Below are positions 34,601-49,600 of a stretch of 64,000 nucleotides of DNA, one piece after another (the stretch's first letter is position 1; each line of letters begins with the position of its first letter). The position numbers and the translations under genes are program-made. The notes under the pieces are model-generated. The model saw only the letters and a program-made list of their open reading frames with translations, had not been told where the DNA came from and ran no database searches. The stretch is from Xenopus tropicalis. Its lineage: Eukaryota > Chordata > Amphibia > Anura > Pipidae. Location of the stretch: positions 136,741,506 through 136,805,505 of the forward strand of contig NC_030681.2 of assembly GCF_000004195.4 (NCBI RefSeq). Reading direction: 5' to 3'.

Positions 34601-37600
34601 CCTACTTTCCAGGAGAATGAAATATAGGATTAAGTGAGGGCAGGCCCGGATTTGTGGAGAGGCCACAAAAGGCCGGGCCTAGGGCGGCAGAAGTTTAGGG
34701 GCGGCATGCTCCCCGCCACAACAACATTTTTAAATTTGGCTCCCATACGGAGCAGTCGGGACCTCTCCCCACTGCTCCGTATGGGAGTTTAAAGGAGCGT
34801 TCGCGCATGCACAATGGGGAGATGGCGCGTTCGTGCATGCGCACTGGGGGGCGCGTTCGCGCATGCGCATGGGGGGACACCCACAGGGGCGGCCTCGGGG
34901 CGCCCGGGATAGAAATCCGGCCCTGAGTGAGGGGCACCAACCTTTAAACAATTAGAAGTTGCTCTTGCTCGCAAAGGCCAAGCAAATCTTTATCCCTTTA
35001 TGTCCTATTCAAGAAACTTTTCAATTGATCTTCATTATTTATTTCTTATAGTTTTTCATCTATTTGCCTTTTTCTTCTAACTCTTTGCAGCTCCCAAATG
35101 GGGGTCACGGACGCCAGCAGCCAAAAACCTATTGCTTTATTATTATTGTTACTTTTATAACTTGTTTTTTCCTCTCCTATTCATTAATATCCTCTCATTC
35201 AGACCACTCCCTGATCGCTGCTGAACAAAAAGTGAAATAACTAAAAAAAAAAATGACAAATCATAAAAAATGAAGACCAATTGCAAATTGTCTCAGAATA
35301 TTACTCTCTACATCATGCTAAAAGTATCATACTTTTCATGCTTAGAAACCAATATAGCTGCCCACATTCATACAAATGAATGTACAAAGATGGATAAAAC
35401 CATCAATATACCCTAATAAATACACTTAATAGATATAGAAAAATAAAATCAATGCCAAGCCTAATTATGAAAATTGCATTTTTTCCTTTACAGTCCAATG
35501 AAGGCTTGTTCATTTGTTCTTGTTAACAAGGGAAAAGCTTAGAAACCATTCATGCTGTTTAGCTCCCCCTGAACCTAATTTTACTTGACCTGGAACATGA
35601 TACTCCCTGCTTCCACTAATGCGCTAACGCTGGCATTTACTTTCCAGTCGTTGCCATGACTAAGTGAATTTAAATAGACTTGTAATTGTTATGCAGTGGT
35701 AATTCTAAAGGTGCATTGATTCTCTTAGGTCATCTGTTGAAGTTCTTCTCTATGGATGATGGTTTAACAGTTGCTTAGCAATGCTTTACGCCAGCAGAGA
35801 ATTTTTATATAACAGCAGTGATTTGTTCATCGGTGTAAGGAATGTACAGAGACAAAGGGATACAGGCAGCAAAATGCAAGGCAAAATGGTCTTTTATTAG
35901 TTTTGTGCCCAGTGGAAGAACATGCTGAGCTCAACTGGCCCTTTAGCAGACCCCTTTCTCTTCTTCTAGTCTTGCAACCTTTATATAGTAGATATTAGTG
36001 GCAATATATGATCTGATTGCAAAGTCCAGTTCAAATGTAATGGCTTCACTTGCTACCAATGATAAATCGGACTTGATGCATCTAGTGCACGTCCTAGAAC
36101 ACCAGTTATTTCAAACAGATAGGTCAGTTTGGGTTTATGTTTGTGCTGGGTTCACTTGGAAAGGTTGAACTTGATGGACTTTGGTGTTTTTTCAGCTTAA
36201 CTCCCAACTTAACTATGTAACTGGAAAAAGGAAGTCACTGGTGGTTATTTATCAAGACTGGGCAAATTTGTCCATGGGCAGTAACCCATGGCAACCATTC
36301 AAATTGTTGCATTCATTGTTGTACCTGCAGTTGGTTGAAAAAAACAATCACTGATTGGTAGCTATGGTTTACTGATCATGGGCAAATTATATATGAGCCC
36401 CAGTTGTCTGCTAGACAAAATGCCTCGATTAAGCCTGCTTTTTTATAGTAGGAATAGAATTAGAGGAAACCTCTTACTTTTTTAATTTTAATATATGAGA
36501 TGTATTTAACTGTATAAAGTTAAAATCTGTTGAAAAATGGTGAACCAACAAAGTAAACCGTCACTAAAAAATAATAATAATACTACTAATAATAAATAAT
36601 ATATAAATGATATAATAGTAACAATTACCAGTGATGACTGAATCTGTAAAATCCATAAAATTTGGCCATTATGTCGCTGAAGTTGCAAAACCATTCGTCA
36701 GTGCCGAAATGGGGAAATTTGCTGCAAATCCATACCTGGCGAAAAAAAATCGCTTTTATTAATAATACTAATAAATAAGACAAATCCTGCATTTTGGATT
36801 TGTGCTATGGATTAGGGACTTTAACTGGCTGGCAGTGTGCTTATAAGTTGTTAGCCCATTGCCCCCTGACCCAAACCTTGAGAATGATGTGTTTTTTATA
36901 CATATATTGACAATGTTGGAGCTCCTTTTTGGCCCACTCCACTGCTGACTCTCTGGCTGCATCAATTTCTTTCCCCCAAAAAGCTTCACTGGGGCAGGAC
37001 TAAAGTAAATGAATACACTACTTTATGTAGGGCTCGTTTCACATCCCTTTATGGTCAACATATTCAAGAGACAAAGACAAAAGGAAGGCTGGGTAATTGT
37101 AGTAGCTTTATTCTCATAATGTGTTAATGTCCTAAATATATTGATATGGGTGACTGCAGAGGATTTGTGTTGCCTGTATGAATTTTGTGGTCACACCCTC
37201 ATTGCACCCCTGTTGGTGAGGCCAAGTGTCACGGTCAGCATCAAACTCAAGACCTCAGTGTAGGAAGGCCAACATGGCCATGGCCATAATGCTGCCCCAT
37301 ATGGATTATACTTGAAGAAGGCCTGTTTTGCAGTGATATGTTGCACTCACAACTCAATAATTGGTTAAGAAAATTCTCATTTTGTCCAAAAATGATTAAC
37401 TTATTTATTGTCAATTTCCATACACTGACACAGAAAACCTCTTTTTACTGCCGTGTTTTTCATTTCCTGACCACTTAATAACTTTGGTTACCAAGCAAAA
37501 TAAAAATACACAAAGCTAACACTGACTCATCACGCCGCAGATTTATGTGGGGCACTTACAGTAGGTTTGTATGAGCTGATGAAATTTTAAGAATGTGTCA

Positions 37601-40600
37601 CTTTGGAATATTGAATGCCAACATTTCATCAGACTCTTCAGCCAAGGTTTCCTTGGCAAAACAAACAATGGAGAATTCATGTTCATGCAAATGTGCCTTA
37701 AATGCCAATGTTGTTATGTTTGCTGCATTCCTTTGCCGGCAGTGATTAATGGCGTAATTTATATAACATTACGTGCCAGGGAAAAACCTTATAAATATTA
37801 TAAATTATGCCTAATGTGTTTTAGCCATGATGAATATGCTCTAATATTTAATATCTGTTGTATCATCCTCATGATCAAACACAGGCAAACACAAGCAGCT
37901 GGTAGGCTTTACATTCACACAGCGAATGATGAGAGAAGAGCATATTGTGCGCACAGCCCATTTCTATTAATATTTGTTTGAATGTATATGAGCAAAAGTT
38001 GACAGATTGCTTATATTTTTTGAGGCTTGCTCAGAATGTCATCATTTAGTGGCCACCAACAGATGGTCCTGTTCCACAGCGAGGCTCATAGAAAATCTGC
38101 AGCATATGTTCAGTGGTACACTCCTATATGTAGAAAACCGTTGCTGTGGTGCTATTTATTGTATAGATAAGGCCTGAGGGGTATGAACACTCAAGGGACA
38201 TTACCAAGAAAGTAAAAATCTCTTGAGATTGAAAACTGAAATAATGACACTTTTAATGAATTCCCTTGATTCAGGGACAAGAGGTACTGCACCCAATGCA
38301 ATTACTGTTCCAGTTCCATCTCACCCCTCCCCTTCCTGTGGTGGTAGCAACCTGAAATGGCCCACCCCTTTCCCCCTACTTACTTCTTTCCTTCCTTCCT
38401 TCCTTCCTTCCTAATTACAGTCTTACAGCTAATTCTAAAAAAATGACTATGTGGCAGTTGAGGGGGATGATAAAGGGGACATATACCCACCCACATAACT
38501 TAATAAACCAATTATCAAAGTGCTTTAATCAGCATATTTACTTACCCCCTGTTACACATTTATGGTATTAACAGTGTACAACTGCTAAAATCATGAAAAC
38601 AAAAGGAACAATTATTTAATGTAAATTGCTAACATGCTAAGCAGAGCACTCTGAACTATTTTACATTAAATTGGGCGGGTATGTCGCCTATAAGGTTTTA
38701 CAGGGAGTTATTATTTCTAAGCTTTATCTCTGCTTCGACAATTCTACAAAGAAACTTTGAGAAGAAGTGTTTTATTTCTATTTCTGTTCCTTTTTTCTAC
38801 AGTGTTTAAAACAGTACGTCGAACTTCTAATCAAGGAAGGCTTAGAAACTGCAATCAGTTGTCCAGATGCTAGTTGTCCAAAGAGAGGTCACTTACAGGA
38901 AAATGAGGTAAAACCTGCACTTCAAAATAAATTGTCAGTATTCATTTTAAACATTTCATTGCAGTCAATGATTATTTTTGTCTTCTTATGAGTGTCTGCC
39001 TGTCTGTGAAGGGAAGGTGCCCCCTGAATAGTCGGTTAACTCTAGGGCTGAGCAAGTAAACTTCAGAGCCAAAAGCCTAATGAGCATATACACACAATCT
39101 TACCTATCTATATACTCACACATATAAACTTTATATACAAATTACTGTAAAATTTAGTATTACAATAGCTTTTTCTATTATGCTTGCTCAATAAATCATC
39201 CAAGCCCCTCTTAAAGGCATTAATAGAATCTGTCATTATCACCTGTCAGGGCATTCCCCAACCTCACTACCCTCACCGTGAAAAACCACCTACGCTGCTT
39301 CAAATGAAAGTTCTGCTATAGTTTTGCACTATTTAGTATCATCAGCGAAAACAGAAACAGTACTTTTTATGCCCCCCTCCAGGCTATTAATAAACAAGAA
39401 CAAGAAGAGACCCATGTGATATTCCACTAACAACAATAGTCCAATCAGAAAAATGTCATGTATCCTTTAGGCACTCTTTGTCTAAGTACAAATATTATTT
39501 TCCAGGCCAAAATTCCTTATTTAGTTTATCATTAACATTCTATGAGGTACTGTATCAAATGATTTAGCAAAGTCTAATTAGATCACATCCACTACTATCC
39601 CAGAGTTGAGGTTTCTGCTCACCTCCTTATAAAAAGCAATTAAATTAGTTTGCCAAGATCTGTTACACATAAAACCATGCTGGCACAAACTCACAGTATT
39701 GGGATTTGCAGTGTATTAAAGAATCTTATACATTATTATCCCTTGCAAAAGCTTAACTACCACTGATGTCAGATTAACAGACCCATAGTTTTCAGGCTAA
39801 GAACGGGATCCCTGTTTGAATGAAACAGTAGCTTGTACTGTATGGTAACTGAGATGTATGAATCTATATTGGTGGCAAAACAATCCTGTTGGGTTTATTT
39901 AATATTTAAATTATTTTTAGCAGACTTAAGGTATAGTAGTGATCCAAATTACAGAAAGATCCCTTATACAAAAACCCAAAGGTCCCATGCATTTTGGATA
40001 ACAGGTCCTATACCTGTATTAATATATTATAAACCATTTCATAAAGAAAATTAATGTGAACTGAAAAAAATGCTCAGAGAAGCACTTCATGGGGAGCATT
40101 TATCAACATTTCAATTCAATTTTTTGCCGCAATTAATTTTTTTTTGTTCTCAAAACTCAAATTCAAATTAGGGTTTTCAGTATTTATAAGCACAAAAAAT
40201 GTGGATGTAGAAATTTGGCATCTAAAAAGCTTGCAAGTTCATGTAAAAGTCAATGGGAGTTGTCCAAAAGTTAAGCCCTGTTTCCTAATATTCAAGTTTA
40301 TAAAAGTTTCTAATTTTTGGGAGTTTGTAGATCCATTGAAAATGATGAGTAGCATGTACATTTTTATGTTTTTCACAATTTAATTTGGTCAAATTTTTAA
40401 TATTTTAGTTTTTTTTATAAAAAATAATTAAACATTTGAGTTCAGTAAGTTTTTGAATTTATTCAAATACATTTTTTTAAAAAATCACAAATTTGGATTA
40501 GGATAAATAGGCCTCCCCATTTACATTTATTTTCTGTTTGGGTGTAGATCCTTTTTTACTAACAGAGAAGGGGATAAAGGCTCTAAAAATCAGATTTGTT

Positions 40601-43600
40601 GAATGCCTATACCCCCATGGCTATATCTTCCAACATACTCAGCTGAAACAAATAGTGAACTTAGGATATTATTGTCATCAGTAGGGGTCTTTATAGTTTC
40701 CTGTTTGTATGGCTTATTTTATAGTCAGTCATAGCCCGAGTTGGACATTGACTTTTGTTTCTTTCTCATACCAGATCGAATGCATGGTTGCAGCAGAAAT
40801 TATGCAAAAGTATAAAAAGTTGCAGTTTGAAAAAGGTATGTAACGGTCAGCACTGATTCAGCTCTATACACAGCGCCGGATTTGTCTTGTGGCCGCCCCT
40901 AGACCGCCCTCATTGGTCGCCCCCCGTATGCGCATGCGCGAACGAGCGCCTCCCCCCGGGCTGCGAGCGTAAGTACGCAAATGTTTAAAGTCCTATACGG
41001 AGCAGTGGGGAGAGGTCCCCATTGCTCCGTATGGGAGCCAAATTTAAAAATTTACTTGCGGCGGGGCGGCATGCCGCCCCTAAATTTGTGCCGCCCTAGG
41101 CCCGGGCCTTTGTGGCCTCGCCACAAATCCGGGCCTGTCTATACATTGGGTCTACTGGAAAGGAAAGATGATTTTGTTATGATTTGTTATGATTTTTGTT
41201 ATGCTTATTGAGTTCAAGCACTATACGTTTTGTTTCTTACACATGGTCTGGACACTTTTTGAAACCAAACATACCAACAATAAAGCTAGCACAGTTATAG
41301 GGGCGTATTTATTATGCGGTGTAAAAAAGGGCGAGAAAATTCGCCACACGCCGTGTAAAAATGGCGTCAAAACGGCGTAAAATCGGCATAATTGTTTTAC
41401 GCATTTTTTCTTACACCGGAACTTATGGAAAATAACGGCATAATATCCGGTGTAATATCCGGCGTTCAGATGGCGATCTTTTCCATTTATTTTACACAGC
41501 TTTTTACTCCATTTTTTCGGCGAATTAGTTTTACACAGCATAATAAATACGCCCCATAGTGTATTATAATTGAGTGAGAAGTCACACACATATGATACAT
41601 AGTTACTTTTGATGAACATCATATTCAACCTTTTCCCCTAGTAAAGCCCACCTATCATCAGAAGTCATGCTTAGTTTTCCAGTTGCATTTTCATTCTGAG
41701 AGATCCATTCTACTCAGCAGAATAATCAGTCAGGGGCACACACACACACAGAGCAATTTAGAACAACTAAATTGTGTGACAGTCTCTGACGGAGTGTCAC
41801 CAGCCCCGGCAAGCATCAATGTATGGAAATCTGCTCTATGAAACTGCTCTAATGACTGAACACCAGCAATCGTGATGCAAATATGATGCAGCAAAGCAGG
41901 CTACAGACTAAATATAACCAGCAGCCTGTGTCAGAGCCATAACCAATTACAGATGACTTTATTAGTGTGTCTTTGATCTCATCCTTTCATGTGCAGTAAA
42001 TACACTTCAGGGACCCCTTCCGGTTGAATAACAGTGATTTTTTAGAAACCCAGAACCCAAAACTCTTAATACTGTTAAGTAAGAATAGCCACTGTGCTGA
42101 TTTCAGCTTCTTTTCTCTTCTTGTAAATACAAAAATGTAAAACATAATGAGAAACAAATGTAGCAGAGAAATGCTAAGAATTGCCAAGAATTGTTTGACT
42201 GCTGGAAAATATGTATTTTTTTTTTATCCATTTGGAAAACATCAGTAGATTTTTTTTAAGGATGTATTTTTTAGGGGGACCAGTCAAGACTGGTGATCTT
42301 GGAGGCTAAGTGGTAGATGTTGATAAATCTAAGGGGCACATTTACTAACCCACGAACGGGCCGAATGCGTCCGATTGCATTTTTTTCGTAATGATCGGTA
42401 TTTTGCGATTTTTTCGGAAATTATCGCGACTTTTTCGTTACCAATACGATTTGCGCGAAAAAACGCGAGTTTTTCGTAGCCATTCCGAAAGTTGCACAAA
42501 ATCTGGCGATTTTTTCGTAGCGTTAAAACTTGCGCGAAATGTCGCGCCTTTTAAGTTTTAACGCTACGAAAAAGGCGCGGCTTTACGCGCAAGTTTTAAT
42601 GCTACGAAAAAATCGCCAGATTTTGCGCAACTTTCGGAATGGCTACGAAAAACTAGAGTTTTTTCGCGCAAATCGTATTGGTAACGAAAAAGTCGTGATA
42701 ATTTCCGAAAAGTAGGAAAGGCGCCGAAAAAAATCGCAAAAAATACGAAAAAGTCGCAAAATGTTCGTTTTCCAATCGGAATTTTTCCAATTCGGATTCA
42801 AATTCGTGTCTTAGTAAATCAGCCCCTAAGGTTGTGCGTCTGGGATTTAAAAAAAAAAACATAAAAGCCACTTAAACCTTTTATGGGTCCAAGTTGGGCA
42901 AATCCTTGATAGAGAAGGAACTAGGGGTACTTGTGGATAATAGAGTTAGTTGTAGCAAGCAATGCCAGTTAGGAGCGGCAAGAGCCAGCAAAGTATATTA
43001 TTGCAATAGGGTGTCCAGAAAAGAGCGACTAAGCTTATAAAGGGAATGAAAGATCTAAGTTATTAAGAAAGCCTGGCCAAGTTGTTCTTTTATAGGAAAG
43101 TGCTTAAGGGTTATGTAAAAAAGTGAGATCTCCTTGATGTTTAATGTGACAGTAGAACAACATCGGGGCATCCTTTAGAACGATGGATGTTCCTTCTTTA
43201 GTTGCAAATTGGATTTTAAGTGGGAGAGTAGTGAAGTTATAGATGTGTTACCTTAAAGCAGTTGTATTGGCTGATACTTCAAATAGTTTCAAGAAAGGGC
43301 TGGACGGCATTAAACGAGCGCTAACATACAATTCCAATCGCCATTTCAGAGCCATGAATGATTTATTTGTCCCTTTACTGAAGCAAACTGAGGACAGTGT
43401 CAAATAAGATTTTTCCTTCCCCTCAAGCAGAAGTTACGTGGGATTTACTCGAGTAAAAGCTTGAACCTGATGGACTCTTGTGTGTCTTTGTTATTATGTA
43501 TAGTGTAGCAAAACAGGGTATACAAAGCTGACCTATTTTAACATACTTAACGAACCCTTCCCATACCAATTGCATAACCCAGTCACCTACCTCTCTTAAA

Positions 43601-46600
43601 CAGCAGAGAAGAGACAAATATTAACAATTTTAATTATATCAATATATAAAAATTGGGCAGCAAGGTGGCTTAGTGGGAAGCATTTCTGCCTTGCAGTACT
43701 AGGGTCTTAGGTTCAGTTTCAGCCAGGGAATTATCTGGCGTCAAGGCGTTTCTCTGCTCTCCCCGTGCTAGTTTCCTAATGAAATTTACCCTAGTGTATG
43801 TGAATCTTATAGGAATCTTACATTGTAAGCTCCTCTGGGGCAGATAATGATGTATCATTTCTGTATAGAGCCACAGAATATATTGGCACAATATATATAA
43901 AGAATAACAATAAATTAGCTGGGACCTGTGGGTTTCTAGCCTCCTTCCTAATTCACACATGGGTTTTAACTGAAAGTAGGGTAGCCTTACAACCATACCC
44001 CTAACATTTGTGGACACTGAAGAGTTGGGATAGAAGGAAAGATTCAATTTTGAGCCAATGTTTAGATATGGACAAGTCTATAAACCTTCTTATTGTTATT
44101 TTGAAGCACCAACATCTGCCAGGGCCACTACTAGGGTATACTGCAACCTGTGCAAATTTGAGCTGTGGGTGTGGGAAATATACCTGTGATAAACTTGTAT
44201 TTTAAAAAATATACCTATCTTAGGGGCTGTTACCAAAAAATATAATTTTTACAATGACACATGTCAACCCAAGCCCTGGCTTCTGGGATAACAATTTTTT
44301 TTTTTTTTTATCCACAGGATTAATTAACCTACATTAGTATAAGAGAGTTCAGAATGCTATAGTTTATGTGTTACGTATGGGAAGTGACATGGCAGCTCAA
44401 GCTCATATAGCTACCCAAAATTTGAAGACAAATAACAATCCATGGTAGAGATATCACAACTGTGGACCCACAGCTAGGATGGGATCTTCCAAGGGATTTT
44501 ACATACCCCGACATTCTTGTATTACTATCCAAACCTTTGGGCAATATTCACATTTAGCTAAAAATTAAATCTTACATTGAATTTTCACTTTCTGTGATAT
44601 ATTTTATTTCAATTATTTGCAATTTCCTGTTCAGAAGACGAAAGTGTCCAGAATATAAGCTTCGGGCTGAATGTGCTAATGGGTATTTTGTGCTTCTCTT
44701 TGTAGAAATCCTCTTGGATCCATGCAGAACGTGGTGTCCCTCGTCATCCTGTCAGGCTGTTTGTAAACTCCAAGAGAAAGGCATTCAGAATCCACAACTT
44801 GTACAGTGTGCAGCCTGCGACATTGAGTTCTGTTCGGCCTGCAAGGCCAACTGGCACCCGGGGCAAGGATGCCCAGAAAACATGGCAATTACGTTTCTTC
44901 CAGGAGATTCAAGGTATACATACATACAAAGTCAATTTTATATTTTATTATTAGATTTATGAAAAGAGGGAACATTGTTTTTGTAACTTCTTCATTTCAC
45001 TTTATCCTACATTGGGCCAGATTCAATTCCGTAAGAAAAAGTTATCTCATGGTTTATTATGTGACAACTCATGAGTCAATTCAGGGAGAAAAAACGTTTC
45101 TCTTAATTCAGTTCCAGTTTTTGCCCATAGACGTCAAAAGAGTTTACATGTGATTGTTTGTGAATTGAATTGCACCCAAAATTTAAGCTCATCCATGAGT
45201 TTTCATGTGATAAACCTTTTTCTCACTGAATTGAATCTGGCCCAATATGCTAAAACCTTTTGTCATCAGTTGGAATAACACATTACTATTGGGGAAATTC
45301 ACAACCATATTTAACTAATGAAATAACAAATGGCAACTGGATTGCATTTTTTAGTGCAGCTAAACCAAGGACTAATGTATAAAGGGACAGAAAACAACAC
45401 TATGAAATATATTTTACAACATTAACATTTACAATTTTGTATATTTGTAAAGTACAGTGAACATTTGCAGGATAGGTCAATGTATGACCATGAAATGTGT
45501 GTAATTTATTTACCCTGGTATAATATCCCAAGTGAAAAGTCCCCAGGACTCAGAAACTTTACTTTATCCATGAGTTATGCCTAGACCAGTGGAAAGGGAT
45601 CCCTGGGGAAGGAAGAAGATTTACCTCCTGTACCCCAGGATGGCATTTTCTGCAGGGGTTCCCACCCTTTGTTAACTGGCTTAACAGAAATAGGGTAGGA
45701 GATAAGTTATGTATGACCTTTATAGGATGGCCTAAAATTTCACAATTCTCAGGTACAAAATGTCTTATATTGGGATCTTCTACAACCACAACCACAGTGG
45801 GCAACTCACACTTTTCCCCACAATAATGAGTTGCACATAAAACCCTTTCGCTAAAGATACTTGTATCAAAATGTGATCTTGAATCTTCCATATAGTTGCA
45901 CTTGGTGCCGCTCAGTTCTTGCTGCCTTCTGTTTCCAATAAGATGCTGCTGCATCTGTTGGTGCAGGGGAACCCTGATGGCACCACTGTCTCCTCGGCGT
46001 CGATTGTTTCGTATTTTGCGCGACTTTTTCGTTACATCTTTATCGTATGTATTCCGCGACTTTTTCGCCGCCGTCGCGAAAAATTCGGATTGGTTTTTCC
46101 GCCGTTTACTATAGCGCAATACGAAAAAGTCGTGACAAATACGAAACAATCGCGGCGGCGAAAAAAATCGCAAAATTTTCATTTACAATCTGTTTTTTTC
46201 ACATTCGGCATTCGGATTTGAGGATTAGTAAATGTGCCCCTAAGGTTCCAACAGCGCCCTCCGGCAAATGCCACAGTGCAGTTGCACCAACAGAATAGGG
46301 TGCAAATGTCACTGACATAACAGACACTGGAAATTATGCCAGACATGTCAAAATATTCAGCGCAACTGTGCCTGATTTGCGTCAAAGCAAATATTCAATG
46401 ACCCTGTATGCCCTCAGTAATGCTTGAATTCTGGGGAAAATGCTGCATTATGGGGAAAACTGTGATTGTGCTTGAAGTCTTATTGTGTGCTGCTATGTTG
46501 CCCCTATATATGCTGCAAATATATACAGTCATAAAGTGGCAGGTGGGTATAAGAAGAGAGCATGTTAAAGGGTAGGTGTCCCTCAATTACACGGGTAAAG

Positions 46601-49600
46601 TACATGTTGTTCTGCTCAGTGAATAAATAGAGGCCAGGCATGGTATCTGTTTAGGGGAAGTGTTATTTACTAGAAGAGATTTCATGCTATTCACAAAAGA
46701 AGAGATTGCCAGTGTAATTGTTAAGCCGGTGTAAATATGGAGGTGTTAGTAGTGAACTATGGCATGAATATGTCATGTGGTATGTCAAGGCTCCTTATAT
46801 ACAATACTTGAAATATGTCTGGATCACAGAAGATTTTGACCAATGCATTTGTCTTTCTATTATAAGAAAAACATTTAAGATCCCATTGTAACTAAAAGGC
46901 TGCATCGTTTTATAGTGATAGTGTAGTTCTGCAATGCTGAGCGTCTTCTTCATGGACAGAGTAGAATGATAAGGAACATCTTGACATCCAAGGGAAATGA
47001 GTCTGTTAGGGCAACTTGACTGTGGTGCTGAATGTAATATATCTCCTCTAAATGGATCTGTGCTCAGGTTTCATTTTCTTAATTACTTGCGGGGTATCTT
47101 GACTTCACACTGGAGCTTATAATAAAAGCCTTGAATCAGGGGAGCTGAAAGACTGTTTGGAAATGAAAGAAGGTTATATAACGTCAGCGTAAGAGACTGG
47201 AGTTCTTTTGTAACTTATTTTCTTTTATCAATGTGAGAATGCTGGTGGGTCTGATCCAGGGGTACCTGAAATGTGTTCTTTTGTTACGGTTACAATTCAG
47301 TTGCAAGAACATTCAGTCAACACTCTTTGCCTTGGGCTTAAAATTAAACAATAATGGCCATCAAACTGCATGTAGAGGCAGGCAGGACTGGGTAAACAAT
47401 AGGGTCCAACATAAAGGTCCAGATCTCTTTGCAAAAACAGGCAAATCAGGTCTGGGCCCTTGAACATTGAGACCTGAAAGTCACAAACACAGGGATTTCA
47501 TATGGCTGTACTGACTTAAGGATGATGTAAATGGTTTGAACATATTAAGGTTAGGTTTAGGGATAGTGTGCTCTTGTGCAAAGTGTGTCTGTGCTTGAAC
47601 TTGTAAACATAAATATGGATTTATTCTTCTACCTTGAAGATTGTTATTTTAGAAAACGTCAATACAGTATACCCATAGAAAATATGGGGGTCATGGCAGG
47701 GTATGAAACCATGCTTTCATTCAGACATATAGCGTAGAGATCTCAATGGAGTCTTGTGCTTAAGGCTGCCAATTTGGCACTAGGTGTAGAGAGACCTCAG
47801 ACTCAAATGCTTTCGAAATGGGGCACGTTTTTACACTTTTTAGTGCATTAACACTTGTGTCTGGGGTAATTTACAAGGCTGTATCTTCAGTCCATGGTGC
47901 CCTAAGCACCAGACCAGGTAGACAACCCCCCCTTGGCTACTGACCAATGAGAATTTCTGCACTGCGCATGTGCCGATACCCCAGAGATGAGGTGTCTCCT
48001 CCCCCCCCCCCGGGGAAGATTCTATTTTTTAGCATTTAATTTTTTTATATATGCCACCCCCCTAAAGCTTCTATCATAGGCATGGGTGCTAAAAAGCCTA
48101 TATATAAATACAGCCCTGTTTATACATGCAGTTTAGCACCTATGGTTGTAAATCAGCCCCTAAATGCAAACATGAAGTTAGTTGCCCAGAAGCATTCCAA
48201 GCTGCACAGGGAGTAGGTGGCAGGTAGGGTTTTCACCTGTACTGGGAAACAATCCTTCTTAAAGGTCTTCCTTTATTTTTGCCTTTTCCCCTATTAATGG
48301 CATTGGCATCAAGCATAATTTTTACTGGCCAGGCCAATTAAATACTGGCCAGCTGGAAACCCTAGAGGGAGGAGACTAAGCAGAAGATCAGGAGTTCTTT
48401 ACCTGTATTAGGACCAGCCATAGCCCTGTGTTTGTGACATCTCGTATATATATTTGTACATAGAGGATGCGCAGAACATACAGAATATTCTGTCCTATGT
48501 TCCATCAAAATCTGATAGGAGTCACGTTGCCCTCTCAGTTGCAACCAAGAAAAACATGTCAAACAAAAGCTTTTCCATGGAAACTGAGAGTCACTTCTTC
48601 CGATATAATAATCCCTCTGCGTGCAAGTGGCATTTAAAATGTGAATAGTGAATAGGTCACTGCAGGGGGCCAGTATACCAAATGCACTTTTAATATGACA
48701 CATCCTATTAAAGTCTTTCCTCTTCCCAGAATATAATTGGAATTTAATAATATTCATAACAAAAAATTATAGTGTTGGCAGCGCCAAACGAACGCATCTT
48801 GATTTCACTATTTTTAGAGCAGCAAAATGAGAAGAAACGTGGGGAAAAACATGTCGCTAGATAAGATTAAGGTAAACCTTGTTTATAAAAACATCTTGGG
48901 AGATTTGCATTCACGAACCAAATCAATTGGGGTAATTACTGGAACACCTGCACTCATTTGAAAAAAAAACAAAAACAAAAAGATATTACATGATAAAGCA
49001 TGCTTTAATAAAACTGAGCTACGCTATATGGCTAAAAGTATGGGGACACCGGTCTGGCTGACATCACCTTCCAAAACCAAAGGTATTAACATAGAATTGG
49101 TCTTCTCTTTCCTTCTAAAGAGCTTTTTTCCTCTCTTCTTTTGAGTAAGTTTCCACAAGATGTTGGAACATTGTTACTAGGATCTGCTTCCATTTATACT
49201 GTAGTTTAGAGATTAAGAACTGATGTTTGGTATCAGGTCTGACTTGGGTTGCCACCTATCCGGGGCTGGTATTACAAATTAACCGGTAATGTACTTGCTG
49301 GTAAATTTATAATCCATAATGTTCTGCCTCTGGCCCGCCCCAATTCCCCCCCCCACTTTGCCTCCATCCTGCCCATTACCTCTTTCACCCTGCAGTTCCC
49401 TCTGGTTTAGCAGCTCTACCCTCCCCTCTGTGTCATAGCCCCACCCCCTCCACATCATAAACCCACTAATTTTTCGGTCCCGCCCCTCCTCACATCATCA
49501 ATTGGTAAGGGGCCATGAAAAAGGTGGCAACCCTAGGCCTGACTCACATCAGTATCCCATTAATCCCACAGGTTTTCAGTTAGGTTGAGATCAGGGGTCT

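Larger units (their letters stand above)
31620..38802 (+). other. RNF144A: RNF144A intron 1
   Basis: A 7.2-kb intron. It holds the Penelope-like fold-back at 32339, the hAT MITE at 33865, a GC-rich MITE at 34640 and a fold-back at about 35015-35300. A LINE tail lies near 36120-36225 (ggttgaacttgatggacttt...). A MITE piece is at 36631-36750, and a (TTCC)n run is at 38385-38411. The stretch 37430-38180 is free of recognised repeats. Confidence 0.7.
40836..44705 (+). other. RNF144A: RNF144A intron 3
   Basis: A 3.9-kb intron with the GC-rich MITE at 40870, a MITE at 41301, a fold-back at 42331, a LINE relic at 42890 and a SINE at 43655. The stretch 41570-42320 shows only a short (CA)n at about 41740. 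Confidence 0.65.

Noticed and set aside
37595..37981. 128-codon frame in RNF144A intron 1
   Set aside because: No family, no exon-like borders in frame, AT-rich; taken as chance inside a possible non-coding element.
38767..38991. Reading the RNF144A exon 2 frame through both borders as one 74-codon gene
   Set aside because: The conserved part is exactly 38803-38907 between good splice sites; the rest is intron.
43655..43914. A functional tRNA gene
   Set aside because: A and B boxes are present but no cloverleaf can be drawn, and the L2-like tail shows it is a SINE.
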